Shown: positions 16,960 through 25,391 of the stretch, piece after piece | How positions within the stretch are numbered: the first letter of the stretch is position 1 | Layout: every line of letters starts with the position of its first letter | DNA from: an uncultured Pelagibacteraceae bacterium | Lineage (GTDB): Bacteria > Pseudomonadota > Alphaproteobacteria > Pelagibacterales > Pelagibacteraceae | DNA length: 64,000 nt | Direction of reading: 5' to 3' | Assembly: GCA_902617825.1 (NCBI GenBank) | Contig: CACMYE010000001.1 | Location: forward strand, 55,056 to 119,055 | The notes under the pieces: generated by a model | Database searches by the model: none | What the model was told of the DNA's origin: nothing | Seen by the model: only the letters and a program-made list of their open reading frames with translations | Position numbers and translations under genes: made by a program

Positions 16960-19900
16960 AATTAAAAAAATTAATATTTAGTTTTTTATTTACATTTTTA
17001 ATAACAGAAAATGTATTTTCTAAAGCCTTACCTCCTGGAACTGGTATTGGTGATGTTCCTGCAAACGTATTAATATTACTAGATAAATCTGGAAGTATGG
17101 GGTGGCGAATGAGTGGAGGAACTGCAAGTATGAGATATCCTTATGATGCTGATGCAGATGCTAGTGGAAATATATTAGTTTCTCAATACAACAGAGATGG
17201 AGTTAAAAAGTTTTTATATGACACAGCCACGACAGATAGTGGTTTTGGAAATAATGGAGTTTCTGGAAAAGGCAACTCAAAGTATGAAGGTAATAGTAAT
17301 TGTAGAACATCATATTCATATAGTGGAGAAACCTATAACGGCATTTACTATACAACTGCATTTTATGAAAGATCAGTTGTAGCCATAAGAGTTAGTGATG
17401 GTCGATGTATGGCTAAATATTATTTAGGTGGATACACCTACAACATGACTATCAATCCAAGTACTGGTATGCTTTACGTAGGACATAGCGGTGGATTTAA
17501 AGCCATAAATCTAAATAATAACCAACAGTATAACTGCAATGTACAGTATGCTTTGAGATATAGTTATGGTACGAAGGTAATGGGTAACCATATTTATTAC
17601 TATCGTAGCAATAGAATTTACAGAGCCCAGTTGTATTCAGGATCTGGTGGAAATTGTCCATATTATAATGGAAATAATAACTTCTATTATCCTGAAGGTT
17701 CCTATGTTGGACTTGAGAGAGATCCAAATAATTCAAACGTTTTGTTTACTTTATCTTGGAGTAATAGCAGAATAAAAAAAATTACAGTTAACGCATCAGG
17801 TAACGGCGCAACTACAAATTGGACAAAAGGAAGTAGAAGTAGATCGGCATCATCTGCCAGCAGACTATATTTATATTATCCATGGGGATTAGGATGGGAT
17901 GAAAATAACAACAGACTTCTTGCTGCAAACTTAAATAATGGCCAAGTTCATGCTTTAGATCAAAATGGTGGGTGGATTAAATCTATTGGTGGAGCTCCAA
18001 AGACAAGGATGCAAGCTGCATATGAAGCTATTGAGGCTATAGTAAAAGACTCATCATTAACGTCTGGGGTTGATTTTGGATTTGCTTACTGGTCAGCGGG
18101 AGCATCTGGATTTAACAGATGGCACGGAAATCATAAAACTGGTCAAGGGTATTCAACCCCTTGTACTACTTACAATTGTCTAAAAGTGCCAATTTATAAA
18201 GGTGGAGCTGCTCAAATTGCTAAAATGATAAGGACAGTTAATCCAGGTGGAGGTACACACTTAGACTCTGCAATGAGAATTGCATCGAGGTATTATAAAA
18301 ATACTACTTATTCACCTATAGATAAAAATCTAGATTGTCAAAATTCTTATGTAATTTTAATTGGCGATGGAGATTGGTTCAGTCATACTCATACTAGAGG
18401 TTTAAAAATAGTTAAAGATCTTTACAATAATAATAAGATTAAAACTTTCTCAGTTGCATTTGGTACTGGTATCAGTGCAAATGGATACAGATATTTCCAA
18501 GACGTTGCAAAAGCAGGCGGCACAGGTAAGTCAATTGTAGCTACAACTGGAGCTGCATTAACAGCCCAACTTAAAGCTAAAATTGGAGAAATCATTGCTG
18601 AAAAACTCTCGTTTACTGCTCCTGCAATTACAGCAACAATTGAAAAAGGTGGATCTTTATACCAAGCTCAATTTGATTACCAACAAAATAAAGAATGGAT
18701 TGGAACACTTACAAGAACAAAAATAAATCCAGACGGAAGTATTGATGAAAATCACGTTGATAACTGGTCGGCACAAGATAAAGTTCCTGCGCCAGCTTCT
18801 AGAAAACTCTGGAGTATAATTCCAGGCACTGATTATAAAGCAGATTATAATAACTTTAGAGATACATATGCAACAGAGATTGGAAATGTAATGTCATTAT
18901 ACGAAAATGATATTCAAGATTATCACAGAAAAACAGACTCTCCTGGTGGATCAAGCCTAAATAGAAGATGTGCAAATTCCGCTGGGGTTCTAGATGGCAC
19001 AGATGATGATTTAAAAGGATTAATTAATTTCTTAAGAGGAGCTGATTATTTTGATTATGATGGAGATTGTAATCTTACTGAAAAGAGAACAAAAGATGGA
19101 AAAAATATTTATCTAGGTGATATATACCATTCACAGTTGATTGTGGTAGGTGCACCTAATGCAGATACTCAGTTTCAAAATATCAACCAAGAAGCTTATT
19201 TTAGAAATGTAAATGGATATGTTGCATGGAAAAACTCTTTAAAAGCAAGAGGTGATGATCCTGTTATTTATGCTGGTTCTAATAGTGGAATTCTTCATGC
19301 ATTTGATGCAAGCTCTGGAAAAGAAAAATGGGGATTTATTCCACCATTAGTTTCTCCTTACCTGCCTTTGGTTATGAATAATAATTTAAATCAAGCTAAA
19401 GGGGGAGGATCGAACGCAATCTTTGGAGTTGATGGATCTATTGTTGCTCATGATATGTATTTTAAATCCCCATTAGATAAAACTAAAAAATGGCACACAA
19501 TTTTATTAGTTCCTTATGGAAGAGGTGGAGCTGGAATGAGTGTTTTAGACGTAACTAATCCAGATAAACCGTTACACTTATGGTCAATTTTTAACGATAA
19601 AATCAATCATAGAGTTTACAGAGTTGATCATAATCAAGTCATTTATAATTATGATTATGTTGGTAAATCTTACTCTCTTGCTTCATTTGGAGAGTCTATA
19701 AAAGTTACAGATAATTATAATGATGATAATACTGTATCTAATACATGTAATTCATCCCAATCTACATCATGTTACAAAGGCAAAAAATGGACGTTCCCAG
19801 TCCAAGGAATTAAAAAAAGTGATATCTTAGTCACTTTTAATGACAATAATTATACTAATTTTAGTGTGTCGACAAATTCAAGTGGTGACACTGAAATCAC

Positions 19901-21137
19901 TTTTGGAACTGATATGACTTACTCAGCAGATCCTGGAGATACCAATACAAGTTCAATGCTTGGTGTGTTTATTAAAGCAGGATCAAAGGCTACAGGAGTA
20001 CAAACAAATCCCGAATATGATTATAGTGAGTTAGGTGAAACTTGGTCTGATCCAAGAATATTTAGAATTCCAAATAATGGAGCTGGAGATAGTAATATTC
20101 TCGATGATGTGTATGTGGCTGCTATGGGAGGTGGATATGGAACACAGTTCGAGGGTGTTGGCTCTAACTTAACTTTAATAAATTTAGAAGATGAAACAAA
20201 CCCAGGAAGTTTATATAAAAGAATACAAATAGAGGATACTGACGCGAGCGATATTGTAAATTCAGTTCCTTCATCTGTAGTCTTAGTAACGCCTGATACA
20301 GCATCTGGAGTAAATTACTCTGGAGGTTTAGTTTATCTCAGTGACTTAGAGGGCAAAATAACTAAAGTTAATTTAACCAATATGAGTGATGATAATAGTG
20401 GAAATTCGATTAAAATTTATGACACCACAACATTATTTAACGCTGGTTCAACAAAAGCAAATGGAAGATATATGTATCATGCTATGGACGCAACTATTGG
20501 GGATACAACAAATTCCATGTGGTTATTTGCAGGAACTGGTGATTATGAAAGAATTAATGATACTACTTCTGGTGTACAAAACTTAATGATTGGAATTAAA
20601 GATGTTGATTACCCATTCTTTAAAGATGTAGCAGTGCCAGCTAAAGCTGACACAATTACAAAATGTAAAAATACCACTGATGATACAACTGGTGCTAATT
20701 GTCCTCAAAATGCTGATAAAGGCTGGTACATAAATTTAAAAGATTATGCAAAAGTTTCAGCTGAACCAACCGTGTATCGAGGTCAAGTTTACTTTCCAGT
20801 ATATGAACCAACAAAATCTGTAAACAAATGTAGCTTAGGGGACGCTTATATTTGTGGTGTTGACGATGAATGTGGAACAAATGTTTCATCTGAGCTTGGA
20901 CAAACATTAGGTAAAAAGAATAAATGTGCCTGGGTTGGACAAGGTGTATTATCTAAAATAGTAACCTTTGGAGACACTCTTTTTGCTAATATAGCAGGTA
21001 AAGTAGATTGTAGTAAAATTACAGATCAAAAGAAAAAGAAAGAATGTGAAGACAGTAAAAAGAAAGATTTAATAAGTATTAGTGCTGGTTCAGGTCAGGT
21101 AAATACTTATCGGAATTCTTGGAGACATAACTTTTAG
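16956..21137 (+). CDS. pilY1: PilY1-like pilus tip adhesin with VWA domain interrupted by a propeller-like insert
   Basis: A 1393-residue exported protein with a signal peptide ending near residue 23. A von Willebrand A domain starts at ILLDKSGS (MIDAS D43, S45, S47) but is broken after about residue 52 by roughly 295 residues rich in Tyr/Gly/Asn with repeated strand motifs (SGNILVSQYNRDGV, PSTGMLYVGHSGGF, NNRLLAANLNNGQVHALD), which resembles an NHL/beta-propeller. The VWA fold resumes at TRMQAAYEAIEAI (350) and supplies the remaining MIDAS residues T434 (GGGTHLDSAM) and D471 (LIGDGDW). The C-terminal half (about 700-1330) is the PilY1 beta-propeller (VIYAGSNSGILHAFDA). PilY1 proteins act in adhesion, surface sensing and pilus priming. 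The nested insert is unusual. Confidence 0.88.
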   Translation: MKLKKLIFSFLFTFLITENVFSKALPPGTGIGDVPANVLILLDKSGSMGWRMSGGTASMRYPYDADADASGNILVSQYNRDGVKKFLYDTATTDSGFGNNGVSGKGNSKYEGNSNCRTSYSYSGETYNGIYYTTAFYERSVVAIRVSDGRCMAKYYLGGYTYNMTINPSTGMLYVGHSGGFKAINLNNNQQYNCNVQYALRYSYGTKVMGNHIYYYRSNRIYRAQLYSGSGGNCPYYNGNNNFYYPEGSYVGLERDPNNSNVLFTLSWSNSRIKKITVNASGNGATTNWTKGSRSRSASSASRLYLYYPWGLGWDENNNRLLAANLNNGQVHALDQNGGWIKSIGGAPKTRMQAAYEAIEAIVKDSSLTSGVDFGFAYWSAGASGFNRWHGNHKTGQGYSTPCTTYNCLKVPIYKGGAAQIAKMIRTVNPGGGTHLDSAMRIASRYYKNTTYSPIDKNLDCQNSYVILIGDGDWFSHTHTRGLKIVKDLYNNNKIKTFSVAFGTGISANGYRYFQDVAKAGGTGKSIVATTGAALTAQLKAKIGEIIAEKLSFTAPAITATIEKGGSLYQAQFDYQQNKEWIGTLTRTKINPDGSIDENHVDNWSAQDKVPAPASRKLWSIIPGTDYKADYNNFRDTYATEIGNVMSLYENDIQDYHRKTDSPGGSSLNRRCANSAGVLDGTDDDLKGLINFLRGADYFDYDGDCNLTEKRTKDGKNIYLGDIYHSQLIVVGAPNADTQFQNINQEAYFRNVNGYVAWKNSLKARGDDPVIYAGSNSGILHAFDASSGKEKWGFIPPLVSPYLPLVMNNNLNQAKGGGSNAIFGVDGSIVAHDMYFKSPLDKTKKWHTILLVPYGRGGAGMSVLDVTNPDKPLHLWSIFNDKINHRVYRVDHNQVIYNYDYVGKSYSLASFGESIKVTDNYNDDNTVSNTCNSSQSTSCYKGKKWTFPVQGIKKSDILVTFNDNNYTNFSVSTNSSGDTEITFGTDMTYSADPGDTNTSSMLGVFIKAGSKATGVQTNPEYDYSELGETWSDPRIFRIPNNGAGDSNILDDVYVAAMGGGYGTQFEGVGSNLTLINLEDETNPGSLYKRIQIEDTDASDIVNSVPSSVVLVTPDTASGVNYSGGLVYLSDLEGKITKVNLTNMSDDNSGNSIKIYDTTTLFNAGSTKANGRYMYHAMDATIGDTTNSMWLFAGTGDYERINDTTSGVQNLMIGIKDVDYPFFKDVAVPAKADTITKCKNTTDDTTGANCPQNADKGWYINLKDYAKVSAEPTVYRGQVYFPVYEPTKSVNKCSLGDAYICGVDDECGTNVSSELGQTLGKKNKCAWVGQGVLSKIVTFGDTLFANIAGKVDCSKITDQKKKKECEDSKKKDLISISAGSGQVNTYRNSWRHNF

Positions 21138-21203
21138 TTATCACTAGTATTATTTTTGATTATAAGCTTGTTTTCATTTTTATTTTTCATATATTTTTTA
21201 AAA

Positions 21204-21692
21204 CTAATTTATATTGATATCTCCGCTACAAAGATGATTGTCAGATGTACAGCGTGCACCAGCACAGGGTGTTATAAAACAAACCTGAACATCAATTCCT
21301 GTACGTGGTGATAACATCCTAATGTAGCCAGCATCAATGTCATTTGATATGTTTCCTCCATGGCTAACTTTTTTTTTTGAAGGATTATCGTCATAAGGGT
21401 TTTTAAAATCCTTTAAAGCTTTTTCAACAGCTTCTGCTACATCATTTTTCCATGAAGAAGATGATTGTTTTGAACAATCTAAATTATTATCCATTGCAAA
21501 AGCTAGTCCTGTAGAACATTTCATTGTTTCGTTCATAATGTATTTTACAACCTTCTTATGATTTGCTTTTACAGCATTTTTTTTTGCACCACTGGTATAT
21601 CCACTATAAGCAACTACCCCAACTGCTGCTAGTATACCAATGATTGCTACAACAACTAAGAGTTCTATTAAGGTGAAGCCTTTTTTATTCAT
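21204..21692 (-). CDS. type IV pilin (PilA-like)
   Basis: A 162-residue prepilin from the ATG at 21692: leader MNKKG, then FTLIELL and the usual helix ending AYSGYTSGAKK. An upstream in-frame start would add 16 residues that do not fit a leader. It resembles the pilin at 3.4-3.9 kb beyond the helix (KVVKYIMNETMKC versus NVVKYIAAELQKC), so the two come from a duplication. Six cysteines lie in the globular domain. The start overlaps the end of the preceding pilin gene by 8 bases. Confidence 0.88.
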   Translation of the reverse strand: MNKKGFTLIELLVVVAIIGILAAVGVVAYSGYTSGAKKNAVKANHKKVVKYIMNETMKCSTGLAFAMDNNLDCSKQSSSSWKNDVAEAVEKALKDFKNPYDDNPSKKKVSHGGNISNDIDAGYIRMLSPRTGIDVQVCFITPCAGARCTSDNHLCSGDININ

Positions 21693-22206
21693 ATGAAATT
21701 GTATTTTCAATATATTTTGTTTGTCCAGAACTATTTCCAAGATTTGAGCATATTTTTATTGTGTTAGCATTTAACTTGAATATAGATAAATAACCTCCTT
21801 GTTGCGCATGAGATGGACAAGCTGTCATGTACCCAGGAGGACTACAATTAGTAACGTTAAGTTTACACCAAGATCCATAAGGTGGATTGCCTCCATAAAA
21901 GGGACTAGTCCAGTTCATTCCATAAACTGTTTGGTTCATATAGTTTATAAATGAGTCTATGTTTAATGGACAGTTAACAGACTTTTCTTTACCGTTTATA
22001 TCTTTGTATGTTATTGCTTCTCCAACACTGCATAAAGCTGACTTTGCTCCTACCATTTTCGTTATGGTCGAATGATTAGATTTGGTAGCTGAGATTTTTG
22101 CATGTTCTGTATACCCGCTGTAAGCAACAACACCTACAGCAGCAAGAATACCGATGATTGCAACTACGACTAGGAGTTCTATTAATGTGAAGCCTGTGTT
22201 TTTCAT
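21685..22206 (-). CDS. type IV pilin (PilA-like)
   Basis: A 173-residue prepilin with leader MKNTG, then FTLIELL and a helix ending AYSGYTEHAK. The globular part is proline/glycine/tyrosine-rich (SPFYGGNPPYGSWC) with about six cysteines, unlike the other three pilins, so it probably shows a different surface. It lies 9 nt after the 76-residue membrane protein and overlaps the next pilin by 8 bases. It may be a major pilin variant or an accessory pilin. Confidence 0.88.
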   Translation of the reverse strand: MKNTGFTLIELLVVVAIIGILAAVGVVAYSGYTEHAKISATKSNHSTITKMVGAKSALCSVGEAITYKDINGKEKSVNCPLNIDSFINYMNQTVYGMNWTSPFYGGNPPYGSWCKLNVTNCSPPGYMTACPSHAQQGGYLSIFKLNANTIKICSNLGNSSGQTKYIENTISYE

Positions 22207-22215
22207 TGGTGAATA

Positions 22216-22446
22216 CTAAGTAAACATTGCAATTTTATCAAAAGGCTTGAAAATTTGAAAATAAAAATAAATGATCCAAACAAACATGGTGATCATAGTA
22301 AAAAAAATTAAAGCAAGTCCAACTAAAGTATCTTGATCAACTTTTTTTCTCCATTTTACAGGGAAAAAACTTAAAGAATAAGCATAAACTATGATAAATA
22401 TATTTAAGGCCGACAATGCAATGCTTAGAAAAAGAAGTTTATCCAC
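22216..22446 (-). CDS. small two-helix membrane protein upstream of the pilin pair
   Basis: A 76-residue protein with transmembrane segments at about 3-27 and 44-67 joined by a basic loop (KWRKKVDQD). It stands 9 nt before a pilin gene and on the same strand. The first pilin pair is also accompanied by a small two-helix protein, though I see no clear sequence similarity between the two. Function unknown. Confidence 0.6.
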   Translation of the reverse strand: MDKLLFLSIALSALNIFIIVYAYSLSFFPVKWRKKVDQDTLVGLALIFFTMITMFVWIIYFYFQIFKPFDKIAMFT

Positions 22447-22473
22447 TTAAAGAATATTTAATATTATAATTTA

Positions 22474-23463
22474 TTATTCGAAAGCTTTACCAGTTAACTC
22501 GCCACTTGCTTCCAATCTTTCAATAGACCCAGCAAAAGTAGCTTCATTAGCTCCATCGTCAACATAACCACCCTCAACAGCTATTGTTCCAAGTCCAGAG
22601 GTTGAAGAGGTAGCAGTTGTAAATTTTCCATAAAAGAATATGTCCTGATCACCAGTATTTCCTCCACTAACTTTGTGATTAAAGTTGTCAATTAATTCTG
22701 CTTTTGTAAGGCCTGTACAGCCATCACATACATCTTGAATTGTCGTGGCATTTTTTTTCATGGTGTCATTTATTCCATCAAAATTGACATGACCATTCGT
22801 TCCATCAGCCTTAAAATTATTATTAGTTGTTGCTACAATTGGCACTGATGTAAAACCAGCTGTGCCTGAATTATAATTTGTTTGTAAAGTTGAAGTTGCA
22901 CCTTCTGCCCGAGTAAGCTTTACATCAATATCAGCCCAAATTTCCTTCTTTTTAAAGTTAACATAAATTTTGCCTCTAGATTTTTGAGTGCCTGTTGCAC
23001 TAAATACATTATTATTTGAGCTATATGTTTTTCCATCGTAAGAATTAACTTTCTCTAAATCAGTCCAAGCCATTGAATAAACAATTGTGTTTTGATCTGG
23101 AGTAGATACATAATCGTCATCTAATTGAGTTAAATTATCAGTTAAAGAAGTTAAAGCAGCTGAGACTGATTTACTGTCAGTATTAGATATACCAGATAAA
23201 ATATCAGCAGCAGCAGTATCAACTGTCAAACCAAACTTAGCTGCATCTGCTTGAATATCAGCTTTCAAATTTACAGTGTCAATTATACTTGAGGTTGTTG
23301 TGTTATTGCTTTGTTGGTTTGCAGTATTACTAGAAGAATGGCCTAGAGACTTTGCAATTTTTGAAATTGTAAAAGAACTCTGAGTTGCGCTCGTTACTCC
23401 TGAATGAGAATTAACAATCAATAGTAAAAAAATTATGAATGAATTTAAAAAAATTTTTGTCAT
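22474..23463 (-). CDS. secreted or surface protein in the FecR operon, unknown
   Basis: A 329-residue protein with a signal peptide (cleavage near SHS-GV, about residue 22) and a Ser/Thr/Asn-rich N-terminal third, then a beta-rich part (about 125-329) with alternating Gly and aromatic residues (GKIYVNFKKKEIWADIDVKL, FFYGKFTTA, TFAGSIERL, GELTGKAF). One CxxC (DVCDGCTG) is present. Its start overlaps the FecR gene by one base. FecR operons of this kind often contain a surface-exposed barrel protein; a TbpB-like small barrel is possible but not proven. No prepilin or autotransporter signature was seen. Confidence 0.55.
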   Translation of the reverse strand: MTKIFLNSFIIFLLLIVNSHSGVTSATQSSFTISKIAKSLGHSSSNTANQQSNNTTTSSIIDTVNLKADIQADAAKFGLTVDTAAADILSGISNTDSKSVSAALTSLTDNLTQLDDDYVSTPDQNTIVYSMAWTDLEKVNSYDGKTYSSNNNVFSATGTQKSRGKIYVNFKKKEIWADIDVKLTRAEGATSTLQTNYNSGTAGFTSVPIVATTNNNFKADGTNGHVNFDGINDTMKKNATTIQDVCDGCTGLTKAELIDNFNHKVSGGNTGDQDIFFYGKFTTATSSTSGLGTIAVEGGYVDDGANEATFAGSIERLEASGELTGKAFE

Positions 23464-24035
23464 TAATTTGTTACCACTGTTTCAAAACCTGGTTGGATAA
23501 TATTAACTGAATTAAGACCATCCGTTACTTCTAAATTTCCAGGTGTCATTCCAAGAGAATTGTTAGGACCTGGTCCAAGCAATAATACTGTGTTTTCATT
23601 TTTAGAATTTGCCAATACTACAAATTCAGTACCCCTTGCCCCTATTGCTCCTGTTGGTATCTTTATTTCCAAATTATCAGGGTTTTTTTTGCTGATTTTT
23701 CCTGTAATAATTTTTATTGTTCCTGACTTAATATTTGATACGAATTTACCATCATTTGTTTCCGGATCATAAATAAATTCATCTATTGTTATCTCAGAAT
23801 CTTCTCCAAGTGTCATAACAGTTTGATCAAGAAATAATACTTGTGCAGTAGATTTACTACCAACAATTATAGTATCACCATAAAATATTTTAGAACCATT
23901 TTCTAGTTTTTGATTATTTTGATTTTTTACTTCTCCAACACCTGCTCCTATAATACCTACAAACTCATTTGCAAATGAACTAAATGTTAAAAAATTTATA
24001 AAAACAAAAATAATTATACGTTTAAAATATTTCAT
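23463..24035 (-). CDS. periplasmic FecR-domain protein
   Basis: A 190-residue exported protein with signal peptide (cleavage near SFA-NE, residue 22) and a single FecR domain: GSKIFYGDTIIVG, DQTVMTLGEDSEITIDEFIYD and the hallmark IPTGAIGARGTEF (about 128-140). Unlike FecR of the iron-citrate system, it has no N-terminal anti-sigma domain or transmembrane helix, so it is a free periplasmic FecR. Genes of this type often accompany CHASE2-domain sensors, and here a CHASE2-PP2C phosphatase is two genes upstream. It overlaps the barrel gene by 14 bases. I infer that it takes part in a periplasmic signal to the CHASE2 sensor. Confidence 0.85.
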   Translation of the reverse strand: MKYFKRIIIFVFINFLTFSSFANEFVGIIGAGVGEVKNQNNQKLENGSKIFYGDTIIVGSKSTAQVLFLDQTVMTLGEDSEITIDEFIYDPETNDGKFVSNIKSGTIKIITGKISKKNPDNLEIKIPTGAIGARGTEFVVLANSKNENTVLLLGPGPNNSLGMTPGNLEVTDGLNSVNIIQPGFETVVTN

Positions 24036-25341
24036 TTAAATTTATTCGTTTGGTTAATCCTAAGCTTAAAAACTTTCGATCAACATCATAATTAAGTATA
24101 TTTGAACTTATATCAGAATGTTTAAACTTTAAAGAGTAAAATATACTATCATTTTTATTCATTTTTTTTGCAAAAGGAATGATTTGATTTAATTGACCAG
24201 AAAGTGAAATTATTGAAACTAAACTTTCATCTTTTCTATCAATTGTAGACGAAATAAAAGTATCTTTAGCATTGTAAGTATTTTCTAAAAAAGTTGATTG
24301 TATCTTTAATGTTCCATATTTAATAATTTGAGAGATTGAAAAATTAATTCCTTCTGAATCATAGCTATCATAATTTTTAAAAGAATCAATTTTATTAAAA
24401 ATCAATTTACTACTAAGTTGTGTTGTTGGAGAAAAATTAAAATTATATCTAATGTTACTTGAATAATTTTCAAAATTTTTATCGTCAGCTGCATCAAACG
24501 TATTTGTTTGATCGTAAGCAGTATTTGAATAACTTATACCATAATTGATATTGTTTTTTTCATTGATAATATATGTATTGTTTAAACCTGCCCCTTTTGT
24601 GTTGTAGTCCTCTAGACGTTTATAATTTGGTCTAGAATAATAAATGTATGGCGAAAAGTAATGGTTCCCTAATGCTTTAAAGTAGCTTGTTGATCCAGAT
24701 ATTATTTCACTATCTCCAGTAGCTTTTTTATTTTGTGTATTTATATCTAATCCAAAATTAAAATAGATTGAAGAAGTCTTATCAAAATTTTTACCAAAAG
24801 TTAGTGAGCTTCCCTTTGAGTGAATTTTATCATTTGCGACAATAAGATGATTATCAACTACAGGGAATGGGATTGATACATCATCCTGCAATAATTTTTT
24901 TGTCTTTGTTATAGCGCTAATATTATTTTCTCTAGTCTGAGTGTAAGTTAAGTCAATATAAGAAAACCATTTGTTATTTTGTTCTTCAATTTGATTGTTT
25001 GATAATAATTCTGCAATTAATACTCTTGTCTCATTTGTTGTATTAGGATCATTTAGCATTGTCTGAATCATCAATTCTACCTTAACTTTGGAGTCCATTT
25101 TTATTAATATTGATAATAAATATAATTTTAAGTCAGAGTTTGAGGGGTAAAGAATATTTAATCTTTCAAGAGTTGCAATTGTTAATTTAAAATTTCCAAC
25201 TTTTTCTTGCTGTTTCGCGTAATTTAAATTTAATTCAAGATTAGTAGGATTATCGAGTATTTCTTTGTATGAAATTTCTGCGAATACCGAATCGAAACAA
25301 AAAAAAATTAAGATTGTCAATTTAATATAAAATTGTTTCAT
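24022..25341 (-). CDS. outer-membrane beta-barrel protein with N-terminal TPR region
   Basis: A 439-residue exported protein with signal peptide (about 1-21). An alpha-helical TPR-like region at about 30-120 (NLELNLNYAKQQEKVGNFKL, NILYPSNSDLKLYLL) is followed by about 300 residues of alternating amphipathic strands rich in Tyr/Asn/Ser, ending in a C-terminal Phe (LNEIF), the outer-membrane insertion signature. TPR plus 14-16-strand barrel is also the plan of Slam/DUF560 translocators, so a role in exporting or displaying the 329-residue neighbour is conceivable. It overlaps fecR. It could equally be a porin-like receptor. Confidence 0.65.
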   Translation of the reverse strand: MKQFYIKLTILIFFCFDSVFAEISYKEILDNPTNLELNLNYAKQQEKVGNFKLTIATLERLNILYPSNSDLKLYLLSILIKMDSKVKVELMIQTMLNDPNTTNETRVLIAELLSNNQIEEQNNKWFSYIDLTYTQTRENNISAITKTKKLLQDDVSIPFPVVDNHLIVANDKIHSKGSSLTFGKNFDKTSSIYFNFGLDINTQNKKATGDSEIISGSTSYFKALGNHYFSPYIYYSRPNYKRLEDYNTKGAGLNNTYIINEKNNINYGISYSNTAYDQTNTFDAADDKNFENYSSNIRYNFNFSPTTQLSSKLIFNKIDSFKNYDSYDSEGINFSISQIIKYGTLKIQSTFLENTYNAKDTFISSTIDRKDESLVSIISLSGQLNQIIPFAKKMNKNDSIFYSLKFKHSDISSNILNYDVDRKFLSLGLTKRINLNEIF

Positions 25342-25391
25342 AAATATAATTATAATAATTCATTAGGATTATATTGAAACAGTTTATAGCT

